Below are positions 12,575 to 24,393 of a stretch of DNA of 64,000 bases, piece after piece. The first letter of the stretch is position 1, and each line of letters opens with the position of its first letter. The stretch is from Leuctra nigra (Eukaryota > Arthropoda > Insecta > Plecoptera > Leuctridae). A model generated the notes under the pieces. The model saw only the letters and a program-made list of their open reading frames with translations. It made no database searches and was not told where the DNA came from. The stretch lies in assembly GCA_934045905.1 (NCBI GenBank), contig OW203762.1:248001-312000 (forward strand). Reading direction: 5' to 3'. A program made the translations under genes and the position numbers.

Positions 12575-13609
12575 TACATTTACTACCAGTGGCGTGCCGA
12601 CCTATGTTAATTTGGGGCAAATGCCCCGGATTTTTTTGGGGTGGGTATACCCACCCCCCAAAAATACCTGGCCTAAGGGTGGTGGAACGGCTGGTGATTT
12701 GGAGGATCACAAACTGACTAACAGCCATGAACATATTCAGTTGTTATTTTACAATGAATACCTGATGCTTGAATCAGATATAATGTTTTAAACACTCATT
12801 AAAAGGAATTAAACACTAAAAACTGACTGAGGTGACTGAGAATTCGGCAAGATATGCATTATAGGTAGTAGGTACAATTATTTTTTGAATTGTAAGTATG
12901 TATATTGTATTATGTACTCTAAACTGGTATGGCCATTGGCCAATGTGTATGACTTTCTTCTTTAGGGCATAATCGTTTTCCTTTTACTATACTGGACAGA
13001 TTATTTCACCTTTTATATTTTATAAAAGACATTTTATACATTTTATAAAAGACATTTTATACATTTTATATCGATGTTTTCCGCATTTCTAGTCCAAAGA
13101 GCTGATCTGGAGTAGCTCTTAATTTTTGCGCTCAAGAGCGGGCGCATTCCCTCCCACTGAATCTCTACAAAGACCGTAAAAAATAAACCAAATGTGAAAA
13201 AAATAAATACAGTAAGTTTGGTGTGTCCAATTTTTCCAGGAATGTGAGTTCTTCGTTTCATATCTGATTCTTTGAGAACGTTTTTAATGATAATAGTGCT
13301 TTATTTTCCTTTACAAATCCATAAAAGTAGGTAATTGCAGTTCGAATTGGAAGAAACTACTTTCTTGAGTGAATTTTTGTTGCTTTGAACACAAAGCAAT
13401 AAACTTGACACTTTAAAATAGATTATATCCAGGACACAGAAAATTTCTTCTAAGTTTAAATTTAGACACATTTTTTGGGATAAGCCCCGAACCCTCATGC
13501 TGGGGGTCGTGCTGGGGGGTTGAGGATGAGGAGTTACACAGGGTTACACCTTTCGGTACAAATCCTGCAGATGTACATGGACACAACTTGACATCTTTTT
13601 AAGCCTTTT

Positions 13610-13694
13610 TACATTATAGTTAGGGGTTTTACGGTATGTTGTGTGAGAGTGTGCGAGTGTACGACTTGGCTGAGTGGAGCGACCGCTCCACTAG
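13610..13694 (+). mobile_element. Family B solo 3' end
   Basis: It includes ACGGTATGTTGTGTGAGAGT, then ACGACTTGGCTGAGTGGAGC and the terminal hairpin, ending CTAG and followed by AT. This is a short 5'-truncated copy inside the hAT element. Confidence 0.65.
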
Positions 13695-13918
13695 ATCATG
13701 AAAATTTTTAAATGAAATAGGATTTGAATATCGATATCTATTGTAATACTAACATGGTTAATAAACCAATTTCTTAGAAGACTGTGCCATCAAGACTAAA
13801 TTACGACGAAAGAATAAAAGAAACAAAAAAACTTGTCGCAATTTCAAGCATCGAAATTAATGACTTTTGCAAAAAGCAAAAACCGCTATCAACCTCGGCG
13901 AGTAATTTATATATTTTA

Positions 13919-13958
13919 CTAGGAAAACGCTCAGTGTAACGCGTTGATGAGCGAGCAT
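13919..13958 (-). mobile_element. Helentron-like 3' terminus (family A), solo, reverse orientation
   Basis: Read on the minus strand it is GCTCGCTC, the AACGCGTT hairpin, then TTTTCCTAG followed by T. No separate 5' head was found to the right apart from the one assigned to the 14858-15501 copy. Confidence 0.6.
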
Positions 13959-14353
13959 GGATACGCGCAACATCTAAAAATGGTAAAATGTCAATAAGTT
14001 TTGTTTGTAAGGACATAGGTCCTTATGATATATGACTCCACAGAGAAAGGGCCCTTTGGAGTCGACAATTCGACAATGAAATTTCGCGCCATTTCAACTT
14101 TAAAACAAGCGTACCACATTATCTGTTGACAGTTTCTAGTAGCTCTGGCAAGTTTTTACTGAGTCAGCATGTCACCAGCGTGCGTGTTGTGACTTGTGAA
14201 GTCAGCGGTTGTCTTGTCAGCTTGTAGAGTTCAAGTTGTGATTGCGTTCAGATCGTAAGAAATTGTGTCTCGTTCTAATTCATACCATCGAATAATATCA
14301 TTTGAAAGTTCCACTAGCATTTATTTTTTAACAATATTTTGAATCTTAAGACA

Positions 14354-14561
14354 ATGTATTCTAAAGTGGCAAATAAAGATGAACAATGTGAACATTGTGG
14401 CAGATATAGGAGTGGTCTCAACATTGCTAACTGGAATCGTCACAAAGCTGGATGCAAGATGAAAAAGGGCGTTCCTCTAATTCCTTCGCAATTACAAGCG
14501 TCGAAATTTAGTGCATTTTTTAAGAAGAGGTGCGTGGAAGTGGAACCCGCTTTCAGTTGCA
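14354..14561 (+). CDS. hAT transposase gene, exon 1 (zinc-finger N-terminus)
   Basis: The first exon of the hAT element's own gene. The ATG at 14354 is preferred; the frame is open a little upstream but without ATG. It encodes a C-x2-C...H-x4-C zinc-binding segment (CEHCGRYRSG... NRHKAGC), as found at the N-terminus of many ZMYM-type hAT transposases, where it probably contacts element DNA. The exon ends at a GTGAGT donor (14562), leaving one base of a codon. The next exon at 16109 resumes in phase. The 1.55-kb intron holds a family A Helentron-like copy at 14858-15501. Confidence 0.65.
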
Positions 14562-14805
14562 GTGAGTAAATAAAGTATACGTATACCTACTAATTATAAA
14601 ATTATTAATATAATGGAAATTGATGTAATTTTGATGACAAACATCAATGGCCTATAAGAATGTAATACCAATTTTTCATTCCTCTACTTGCATTGAGAAA
14701 AATTAAAATCTATTTAATCTGAAAAACGTAGGTATCTATCATTGTTATTTTATACACTGGCGTAACTTCGATGCCACATCCCTCGCAGGTGCGGTGGCCT
14801 GGTCT

Positions 14806-14826
14806 AGGGGGGGGGGGGGGGGGGGA
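14806..14826 (+). repeat. Poly-G run
   Basis: A homopolymer of about 20 G, in intron 1 of the hAT gene. A comparable G run is at about 15902-15920, and a C run at about 47471-47489. Their exact lengths are unreliable in most sequencing. Confidence 0.8.
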
Positions 14827-14857
14827 AGAGAGGAATTTGGATCGAACGAGTATCATA

Positions 14858-15501
14858 CTAGGAAAACGCTCAGTGTAACGCGTTGATGAGCGAGCACGAA
14901 AACGTGCAAATACACGAACCGGAATTTCGTAATTTCATTGAAACTAAGAATAGTCATATATGAACCCTGATGAAGAAATACAACTACAGTGGCCGTGGTT
15001 TCCCATTTCGATACATTCACACATGACAGCTCTTTCAAAAATATTAAAACGTCTATAAGTACATACATTCTTCTGGTTGGGTTGAAAACGTGTAAAATAA
15101 GTTTATTATGTATTATTAATGACCATGCCAAATTTGAAGTTTATCTGACCATTTTGATTTTCCCCTTATCAAGAGAAATTAATTTTAATTTCAACCAATC
15201 AACGGATTACATAAAATTTATAACCATAAAACTATACGACGGTCTCAAAAAGTGTGAAAAATTTCGAGTTGATAAGTCAAACGGTGTGAGCTACAGGCCA
15301 TTTTGATTTTTGAACTAATCAGATGATTTAAACAAACATTGGGTCTGCAAACACCAGGAATGGTCCCTACATGTGTGCAAAATTTCTTTACCCCAATCGG
15401 AGAAACGGTGTGACATGTATACCGGCCCCGGACAGAAAAAAAAACAAAAAAACAGAGGTCCGTGCCAAATGAGTGAAAGGAGACGCTCGCTACGCTCGCT
15501 C
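14858..15501 (-). mobile_element. Helentron-like non-autonomous element (family A), 644 bp, complete
   Basis: On the minus strand it begins GAGCGAGCGTAGCGAGCG (15501 downward) after a T run and ends with the AACGCGTT hairpin and TTTTCCTAG, followed by T. The body carries the family phrase for GCACACATGTAGGGACCAT and T-rich tracts but no gene. It is the most compact complete copy in the window and defines both ends of the family. Confidence 0.75.
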
Positions 15502-16108
15502 AAAAAGTTAAAATATCGAATTTAGATAATCAAATTGACCAAAATTTTGTGTGTAAACTGTAAATCACGTTGAAATGCACTCAATTTTGTACAAAATTCA
15601 AAAAATTTCGATACCTCTCCAACAAGAACACAACAGGAACAAGAATACATACGCGACCCACAGCCGAGTATTCTTGTAGAGGCCTTTTTTCAAACCTGAA
15701 TAGGCCGTTCGTGGTTATTATTTTACCTTCTATTATTACCTACCTTTACTACGTAAATCCACAAAACGCATTTGGATTAACAATTAATTGAAAAATGTTG
15801 TGAAAAGTGATATGTTTTAAGAATGAAAACAAAAGATACATATATTTTTAAAGATCATTACAGTATATTAATTAAAAAAGTAGGGGCCTAAAATTATCCT
15901 GCGGGGGGGGGGGGGGGGGGCGAAATGTGAAGTTACGCAAATGTCTTTGTGCCGTGTTATCCATACGTCATAATTCTTTACAAATATTTTTTTCTTATTA
16001 ACAGCCCTGTTAATCCCTGGAAGTTTTTGATCATACCTATACATTAGATCGACAATACACGTAATTATTGACGAATGTGTCAAACGTAGTTTTTATTTAA
16101 CCCCATAG

Positions 16109-16381
16109 ATGAGTTACCAAACAGAGGGAGTAGTGTGAGTCAAAAGCCTGCAACCATTACTACTGCTGCTGAAATTGACGAGGAAACATTATTGCAAAAT
16201 CCAGAAGCAATAATTGCTAACGAGACTATCAACCCAAAATCAAATATTGTTGCTGACACTGTCACCCCAGATGAGAACGCTCGTCTAACAATGAGTGATG
16301 AGGAGATTGGTATCTTAGATGAGGCGACTCCGCAGCCTGGTTCAAGTACACCCGCTCAAAACCTTACGCAAAGTATCTCCG
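16109..16381 (+). CDS. hAT transposase gene, exon 2
   Basis: The acceptor CCCCATAG ends at 16108, and the exon stays open to a G|GTAAAC donor at 16382. Exon 1 leaves one base, this exon adds 273, and the exon starting at 16787 supplies the remaining two, so the three exons join in frame. The encoded stretch is acidic and rich in S/T/E (linker-like), with no recognised domain. A further in-phase acceptor at 16501 could define an alternative small exon, but no donor matching the 16787 phase was found. Confidence 0.5.
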
Positions 16382-16786
16382 GTAAACAGAATTTTGTTTT
16401 ATTTAAAAAGTTTACGCCTACGGAAACATGAACATTTTACATCATAATGCTTTGCTCTTATGTAAAGCACATGCAACGTAATTTACAATGTAATTTAACA
16501 GATCCAAGTATGCCTACTACTGCTTGGACTATCGGAAGAGTAAAACCACAAATTATTCGAAATGAGTTTTTACTCGAGAGGGGAGTAACACTTAAAACCA
16601 ATCAAAACGTAATAATACTTTAAATGAAGTTCTTACATTCACAGTTCATTTCATTGCACATTTCACAATCACATCTTTTGTTTTGTGATGTGAACAGTAT
16701 TGAGCCCACACATTTTTTTTCTAGTGGGGTGTATGCGAGGACGTTACATAATGGTATAAAAATAGTAGTTTAATTGTTTTCCTCAG

Positions 16787-19065
16787 ATGACCTAAACGAA
16801 GAAAAGTACAAGGACCCAGCATTTTTTGCTGGACAATCGTTGTCCGTGGAGATAATAAAGAAGATATCGGACGTGGGGCCTTCTCAGCCTAAGGCCCATG
16901 AAATGCCTGGAGGCCACTTCCCTCAAACTTTGGTGCAAAATAGCAAACGATCATTCACAGACGCTCTATACTTTAAAAAGGTTGTTAGTGGTAGCAACAC
17001 GAGCAAAGTGGCATTTAGGGACTGGTTGTCGTATTCAAAATCTAAAGATAAAGTGTATTGTCTTACATGTATACTACATGGAACACCTATTGTTCAGCGA
17101 TTGCCCTTAGTTAAAGGGTTTAATAACTGGAAACATGTACATGCTCGCCTTAGAGAACACGAGCTTAGCGATGAGCATTTGCATTCGGAAATTGCGAAAT
17201 GCCTATTTAATTCGGCGTGTCGTATAGATCATGCCGTCTTAAGCGCACATAATACAAAAGTCGCCGAGAATCGGGAAGTTGTGAGAGCGTTAATGGAAAT
17301 TGTTCTTAATTTGGCCAGACACAACGACGCTTTTAGAGGCCATAATGAAAAACACGATTCGTTGAAAAATAGAGGTAGATTTTTAGACTGGGTGAGAGCA
17401 ATGAGTAAACATCATCCATACCTGAATAGGCACCTTCAGAACATCGAGTCTTCCAGCAAGACTACTCGCGTTACATTTTTATCGAACAAAAGTCAGAATG
17501 CGATGATTGATGCGCTTTGTTGTCACGTTCGTGAAAAGATTCTCCTCGATATTTGTAAAGCTGGTCTATTTGCGGTCATCATCGACACAACTACAGATGT
17601 GGCTAAGCTCGATCAGTTTTCTCTGGTGGTTCGCTACTGCGATACCAATGGTGATATACACGAACGCCTGGTAGCTCTTGGCGTTGCTGAAGATGCCACA
17701 GGACGAGGCATGTTTGAGTTGTTTCAGTCCCTTTGTGAAAAACACAAACTTGACTGGGAAAACAATCTATGTGCTCAGGCGTATGACGGTGCAGCCAACA
17801 TGCAAGGGGAATATTCAGGTTTAAGAACACACATTCAAAACATTAACCCCCGTGCTGTATATGTGTGGTGTTTTGCCCACATAGTGAATCTAGTCATTGT
17901 TGATGCTGTAAGTAAAAATGAAGACATTCGTAATTTCTTTGGCCATGTGCAGACTATTGTCACATTTATGAGCTTTCGAAAAAGGACGGCAGTGTACGTC
18001 AAGAAGCAAAAGGAAATATATCCAGGACAGAGACTTCGACGTATGAAGGCGATGTCAACCACCCGCTGGACATCACATGATCGCAGCATCGACGCCATTA
18101 TGAGGACATACGAGGCAATACTGGACTCCTTGGAGACACTCTCACAGGACAATGATGCTGAGACATCAGCCACAGCAGCTGATAAGCTCAAGGTAATGAC
18201 ATCATTCAAGTTTGTCTTGGCATTGACATTGACGAAGAGACTATTTAACGTTACTACACCACTATCAAAGTATCTTCAATGTCCTGACTTAGATTTCGTA
18301 AAAGCCATTGACCTGGTAGACAGCACAGTTACAGCTCTGCAAGCTATGAGATCCGAAGAAACGTTTGAAGAGATTTACGAAGAAGCCAGCAAATTCGCTA
18401 AGGATCACCAATTTGATGATTGCGAAACTGCACTACAAGAAACAAGGGTGCGTAGAAAGAAGGTTATGCCCGGTGAAACGTCGAGGGATGAAACCCCAGC
18501 AGCGGCTAAAGATCGCTATAAGTATATGGTGTTCTATCAAGTAATTGATACCAGTTTATCAGCGATTGATTCTCGTTTTTCACAATCCCGTGAAATAATG
18601 AAAAGCATTGCGATTCTGTCTCCCTCCAGGCTACTCAGCAAGAACACAGTTGTAGTAAGCGAAGATTTTGATGCAATTGCTAAGTGGATTCCCGGCGTCG
18701 ATAGTGAATCATTACAACGTGAGTACGCGTTCTTTAGAGTATCGTATAAAAAACTATCAGATTCACTTCAAGCAACATCTTCAAAATCAAACCCACGTCA
18801 ATCATCAGGAGACAATGACGACTTGACTGATGAGGCTGAGAATGATTCAAACGATTCGGAGAATGAATCTGGATATTTGCAGGACAAGGACATCGTCATC
18901 ACCACTACTGTGGCCAATGTGTTGAGAGTATTAAGTTCTTACAGTCTTGGAAATGCATTTCCCAAACTTGTACATGGTATACAAAGCTGTGAGTACCATC
19001 CCTCCATCTTCTGCGTCAGCCGAGAGATCATTCTCGAAATTGAAGTTAATTAAGACACGGCTGAG
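16787..19065 (+). CDS. hAT transposase gene, main exon (ZMYM1-like, DUF4371 type), one frameshift
   Basis: Encodes the catalytic core of a hAT transposase of the zinc finger MYM-type 1-like group, which cuts and reinserts its own element in the nucleus. Residues are counted from the open frame at 16774. A TTF-type zinc finger lies at about 80-135 (VYCLTC... W...H...H). An RNase H-like core follows, with the first aspartate in IIDTTTD (about 271), the second in AQAYDGAANM (about 338), then CFAHIVNL (about 366) and TTRWTSH. Near 18985 the frame is lost by one base, probably an extra A in ACAAAGCTG. Beyond it the canonical SASAERSFSKLKLIKTRLR of the hAT dimerisation domain continues in the next frame to a GTGAGT donor at 19066. 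Otherwise it is open over 2.2 kb, so the copy is young or barely inactivated. Confidence 0.88.
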
Positions 19066-19145
19066 GTGAGTTTTGAGGACAGAATGATTTATTTACAAAA
19101 TATAAAGATAAATGATAATTACATTTAATATGTTTGGTATTGCAG

Positions 19146-19284
19146 ATCGACCATGCAAGAAGGAAGGCTTGAAAGTCTGATGATACTGTCGTGTGAAAAT
19201 GACATTGAAGTTAATCTTTCGGATGCCATTGACAAATATGCTGCCTCATCAAATTTACTGACAAAAATGTTAATGTTTAAGTAA
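19146..19284 (+). CDS. hAT transposase gene, last exon (dimerisation domain end)
   Basis: After an 80-bp GT...AG intron (19066-19145) the frame continues the dimerisation domain: STMQEGRLESLMILSCEND, followed by a helix and stop at 19282-19284. This matches the usual hAT C-terminus (LRSTM..ERL..L..LS.E). Phase and motif continuity across the splice are good evidence for the intron. Confidence 0.8.
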
Positions 19285-20850
19285 ATTTAACGGAATAAAG
19301 AGTAGCATGTAGGCTCGTAGGAAGAACCTGAGCAATCTGGAACACAAAATTTGAAGTTTAGCGTGAAGCGTCCCAGAATCACTATTACATTGTTTAAATT
19401 CGGAAAACAAAAACTAACTCTGGGGAACAACAATTACATTGTTCTTTGATTTAATTAGTACTTAGTAGGTACATTTTAGAGCCAACCACTTTTAAATGTT
19501 TTAAATTGTAAAAATCGCCATGCGGGGCTAGAACTGGGGGGCGGGCTTTTCCCTCTTAGTGTCGAAATTTCGCTCACACGATGAAAGTTATTTCTATGCG
19601 CCTGAAAGGTATAGAGTATATTTTGGAATGTTACTCTTATATGATTATGTTATACCTACCTTTAATTACAATAATATTTACAATTATACATAATAATGTA
19701 CAAAAAATATAGTGTTTATGAGTCTTTAGAATACTTACCAGTTACCGCAATGAATTTTTATAATAATATTATAATAACACACTAATTTATCGCAAATAGA
19801 TATTCAAGCTCAATAAATATTCAAATTATATAATAAAATATTACAAACTCTGCTCAGTTGCTGCAAATTAATAAGTAATTGTATCTAACACTTTCCTTTC
19901 CTCCATGCAGAATAATAACTGGTAATCCTTTCTGATAACCTGCTTGTGCAATAAGTATTATTGTATTTCATTTAATTGTTAATTTGACACAAATTTCAAT
20001 TACTGACATTTCATCTTTTATTCAATAATTTCATGATTTAACTAAATAAAAATGAATAAATAGAAATGTGTATTGGATTTTCTCGATACAAAATGGATAA
20101 TTCACGTTTCTCATCAATTACTCAATTAGTATGCCCCAAAATCATTTTGAACTTGCCAAACAAAGCTGAAATTTCAAATCATTTGCTGTGCGGCATTTTC
20201 CTGTGGGCAGTGTTTAAATAAAATAGACAATGACGTTTTTAATGAATAAGTACGCCACCAAAATCATTTTGAACTTGCCAAAGAGAGCTGCAATTTAAAA
20301 AATCGCTGCGCGGCATTTTTCAATGTAATAATTTTTAACAAAATTAACTATTTTTCACTTTTCAATAATTATGACCCAACATCATTTTAAGTCTGTCTGA
20401 GAGGGCTGAATTTTAAAACTATCACTGCGGGGCAATTTTATTGTCAATATCCGTCCATAATGCAAACTTTGGTGATACAATATGGAAACCAATACTTTGA
20501 AACTAAATTTCCACTCGTGAACTAGCAATTTTAGGTGATCAAAATCGCTGAAATTTGAAGTCCAAAACGCATAGAAATGGCTCTATTTCATTCTTGAAAT
20601 TCAAAATTTTCCCGGGCCTGCGCGGCCCGAACCCGCGTGTTGCTGGGGGGCCCTCCCCCCAGACCCCCCATTGATGCCCTGAACAGCACCTTTTCCTTAC
20701 GATATCGTATTTTGGGTGACTTGACCATTTTCATTGAATATTTACTACCTTCCCAGCCCCTTTTCCCTATTTACCCTAGTGCCTGGGCGGGGTGGGTGGT
20801 CCACCCAAAACAAAATGCCCCAAAATTTGTAGAGGTTCGGCACGCCACTG
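19285..20850 (+). other. hAT 3' subterminal region with degenerate ~120-bp repeats
   Basis: Non-coding. Three related units at about 20130, 20250 and 20370 each carry ATCATTTT(GA)A(A/G)..TG.C..A.AG.GCTG followed by a CTG(T/C)G(C/G)GGCA block. Repeats near hAT ends often serve as transposase binding sites, but that role is inferred. A GC-rich patch at 20600-20680 and the terminal inverted repeat follow. The frame at 20637-20945 runs across the element end and is not a gene. Confidence 0.5.
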
Positions 20851-20858
20851 TTTACTAC

Positions 20859-20952
20859 TGTCAGATCGTACGGTACATCCTGCAGTCCCGGGTTCGACCG
20901 GACCTGACGTCACTAGTCACTGCACTAGTCAAGTCATGGTACTGACATTACA
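20859..20952 (-). repeat. Gypsy 3' LTR, proximal piece
   Basis: It continues the LTR after the hAT insertion and matches 28886-28979 with one mismatch seen. It ends GACATTACA, then the polypurine tract of the element lies at 20953-20966. Confidence 0.9.
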
Positions 20953-21101
20953 TTTCTCCCCTTTTTAAATTTGTGTGTCATAAAGGCAATGATACAATTT
21001 ACAATTATTGACATGTACAATGTTGATACAATCAGTTCACGTGTCGACAGTCAGAAACCTGATTTATAAACCTATACACCTATGAGTTCCTGTATCCTAA
21101 A

Positions 21102-23711
21102 CCATAAAAAACACTCCGTGTAAAAAAACAGCCAAGTCTCTTCAACTAAAAAAAATAATTGTGAAATCTAAAAATGCTGCACTGAAACGTAGTGATATCA
21201 AAAAATGAGCCAAATCAAAACTTTATTTGAAAATTAAAAAATACTTGGCGCATCGTGTATATAAATAGCTTAGAAGTATAGGCTAGATATAAATACATAT
21301 ACTTATAGTACCTATACCTACAATGCCCTAAAAAAACGATGCGCCAAGTATTTTTTTAATTTTCAAATAAAGTTTTGACTTGGCTCATTTTTTGATATCA
21401 CTACGTTTCAGTGCAGAGTTTTTAGATTTCATAATTTTTTTTTTTAGTTGAAGAGACTTGGCTGTTTTTTTACACGGAGTGTTTTTTATGGGGATATCAC
21501 TTATTTTTTTAGTTTATTTACACAACTTGTAAAACTTATTATGGCAACAATGGCTAATTCCTTTAAAAAAATACGCCATTTCCGAATTAGTTACTAAAAA
21601 AATATTGTTTGGAGCTAAATTTAAACTTAAAGTGATATGCCATGAAGAATTGCGAAAGCATCGTTCCAATAGGTCCAGCCGTTTTCGAGATATGGCATCA
21701 CTTCCGGTTTTCAAAATGGCGGCTGAAAGCTCTTACTAATTGTATTAATATGTATATAAATACTAATATTTCATTATAAGCCTTCTGAATATATAGTTGG
21801 TTTTTATATAAAGGGAAGTGAATTTAAGCAGATTTCGCTAAACTATGACGTCATTTCCGGTTTCAGTAATTAGAAAACTTTAATTTAACTAATGTTATTT
21901 CTTTAAGAGGACCGTCTGAATCGATTGGCGCAAATTTCGGTCCAATCGGTTAAGCCGTTTTTGAGATATGACGTCACTTCCGGTTTCAAAATGGCGGCAC
22001 AAAAAATTCATAAGGGCAAGGTATCATCAGGCAGACAAGCTGTATATGTGGTGAAAATTTCGGGTCAATCAACCCAGCCGTTTAGGCTGTGGCGGAGACT
22101 GCGGAATTTATTGGGAGATGAATCATGATCATCATTATTATTATTATTATCTAGTGGAGCGGTCGCTCCACCCAGCCAAGTCGTACCGTACACTCACACG
22201 CACTCAACATACCGTAAATGCCTAATAAACTGAGGAGCAGACCAACCACTTTTACTGTAAGCAACAACATGGCATTTTCGGCCTACTGGATCATAAAATT
22301 GGAAAATCTCACATTGTTGTGAAATATCTTAATTTCGAGCTATGGCCCACCCCACTCCATATACTAAATTTGGGAACAATAGGTTATGCCATTTGCGTGC
22401 TAGAGGGCCGTGAAAACAGTGAAATTACACCCCTTTTAAAACCTATCTGATGATGATGATAATGATATAAGGAAACACCGCTATCACCGCCACAGCCTAA
22501 ACGGCTTAGCCGATCGATATGAAATTTTTACCACATGTGCACTTTTGGCGTCTGAGGTGCTTTTTTATAAATCAAACCGAACGTCGCCATTTTGAAACCG
22601 GAAGTGACGTCATATATCAAAAACGGCTGGACCGATTAGAACGAAATTAGCGCCATTCGATTTAGAAGGTCATCTATGTGGAATATCAATAGTTGAAATA
22701 GAATTGTACTATTACCGAAACCGGAAATTACGTAATAAAAATGAAAAACATACTAATCACCTCTTCATGCAATAAAAAAACATATTCAGAAGGCTTATAA
22801 TGATACATAACATTTATAGAAACAAATTTTAGGTGGCAGTGATGTCAACCGCCATTTTGAAAACCGGAAGTGATGCCGTAACTCGAGAACGGCTGGACCG
22901 ATTGGAACGAAACTTTTGCTATACTTTGTAACATATTATTTATAGCATTAACACAGTAACAAGCACAACTTTTCTTAGCAACCAAATAACAAAATCTTAT
23001 TTTTTAAAAGAATTATAATCTTTGGTGCCACAATATGTTACAAGTTGTAATATTAAACTGAAAAAAGGAGTGATATCCCCATAAAAAACACTCAGTGTAA
23101 AAATACTAGCCAAGTCTCTTCAATTAAAAAAAATAGAAGAAATATAAAAATTCAGCACTGAAAAGTAGTGATATCAAAAAATTGGCCAAGTCAAAACTTT
23201 TCAAAAAATACTTGGCGCATCGTTTTTTTAGGACATGTGTAGATGAGTACATTTCATTTCCTGCCTACTTCTATACTATTTATATGAACGATGCGCCAAG
23301 TATTTTTTGAAAAGTTTTGACTTGGCCAATTTTTTGATATCACTACTTTTCAGTGCTGAATTTTTATATTTCTTCTATTTTTTTTTAATTGAAGAGACTT
23401 GGCTGGTATTTTTACACGGAGTGTTTTTTATGGGTTATTATTATCTGAAAGCCGTACAATTTCACGGTTTTCACGGCCCTCTAGTTCGCAAAGGGCGTAA
23501 CCTATTGCTCCCAAATTTGGTATATGTTGTAGGGTGGGCCATAGCTCGAAATTAAGATATTTCGCAACAATGTGAGATTTTCCAATTTTGAGATCCAGTA
23601 GGCCGAAAATGCCACTTTGATGCTTACAGTAAAAGTGGGTTGCTCCAGCCTTTTTATATGAGAGTGTGCGCGCCGTACGACTTGGCTGGCGTGGAGCGAC
23701 CGCTCCACTAG
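21102..23711 (+). mobile_element. Family B element, copy 1 (interrupted by copy 2)
   Basis: The head is a long palindrome (21102-21492; arms about 155 bp, spacer about 80 bp). The body at 21493-22150 holds repeated CACTTCCGG...AAAATGGCGGC motifs. The tail at 23435-23711 ends in the GTGGAGCGACCGCTCCAC hairpin and TAG. The complete copy at 52596-53917 confirms that these two pieces belong together. No protein is encoded. It lies in the 3' untranslated region of the Gypsy element. Confidence 0.75.
22151..23434 (-). mobile_element. Family B element, copy 2, complete, reverse orientation
   Basis: On the minus strand it starts with its palindromic head (23434 to 23077), whose spacer sequence differs from that of copies 1 and 4. 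It ends at 22151 with the terminal hairpin and CTAG. The length is 1284 bp. It split copy 1 within an ATT-rich stretch (22131-22150). Confidence 0.75.
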
Positions 23712-24393
23712 ATATCATTATAAGCCTTCAAAATATGTATTTTTATTGCATGAAGAGGGGTTTCAGGGTGTTTTTCATGTTGATGATGTCATTTCCGGTT
23801 TCGGTTATAGTACATTTCTAATTAATCTCTTGATATTCCATATAGATGACCGTCTGAATCATTTGGCGCTATTTTCATTCCAATCGGTCTAGCCATTTTT
23901 GAGATATGACGTCACTTCCGGTTTCAAAATGGCGGCTTCCGGTTGGTTTTATAAAAAGGCACCTCAGACGCCAAAAGTGCACATGTGGTAAAAATGTCAA
24001 ATCGATCGGTTCAGCCATTTAGGCTGTGGCGGTGATAGCAACGTTCAACAATGTTTCCTGATATCTGAATCATCATCATCATCATCATCATCATCAGATA
24101 GCTTTAAAAAGGGGTGTAATTTCACTGTTTTCACGGCCCTCTAGCTCGCAAATGGCATAACTTGTTATTCCAAAATTTGGTATATGTTGTCAGGTGGGCC
24201 ATAGCTCGAAATTAAGATATTTCGCAACAATGTGAGATTTTCCAATTTTAAGATCCAGTAGACCGAAAATGCCACTTTGATGCTTACAGTAAAAATGTTT
24301 GGTCTGCTCCTCAGTTTATTAGGCATTTACGGTATGTTGAGTGAGTGTGAGTGTACAGTACGACTTGGCTGGGTGGAGCGACCGCTCCACTAG
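23712..24393 (+). mobile_element. Family B element, copy 3, 5' truncated
   Basis: It matches the family B body and 3' end: the CACTTCCGG...AAAATGGCGGC motif near 23911-23937, an ATC microsatellite at 24069-24098, the conserved TTTGGTCTGCTCCTCAG block, then the terminal hairpin and TAG at 24393. The palindromic head is missing. Confidence 0.75.

Larger units (their letters stand above)
12587..20850 (+). mobile_element. hAT DNA transposon, 8.26 kb
   Basis: It starts CAGTGGCGTGCCGA and ends TCGGCACGCCACTG (14-bp TIR with one mismatch in the run-on). It is flanked by the 8-bp duplication TTTACTAC at 12579-12586 and 20851-20858. Eight-base duplications and CAGTG ends are hallmarks of hAT elements. 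It sits inside the Gypsy 3' LTR, whose intact partner at 28879-28886 carries a single TTTACTAC. The element carries a spliced ZMYM1-like transposase gene and was itself hit by family A and B elements. Confidence 0.92.

Noticed and set aside
20637..20945. 102-codon plus-strand frame
   Set aside because: It crosses from the hAT terminal region into the Gypsy LTR, so it is a chance fusion of two elements.
21514..21714. 66-codon frame shared with 53007-53207 as a conserved small protein
   Set aside because: Both lie in the body of family B elements; sharing is due to repeat copies, and other copies have it disrupted.
22151..24393. 22151-23711 as one composite element with terminal inverted repeats, given hairpin ends in opposite orientation
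   Set aside because: Comparison with the complete copy at 52596-53917 shows two oppositely oriented family B copies, one inside the other; the inverted ends belong to different copies.
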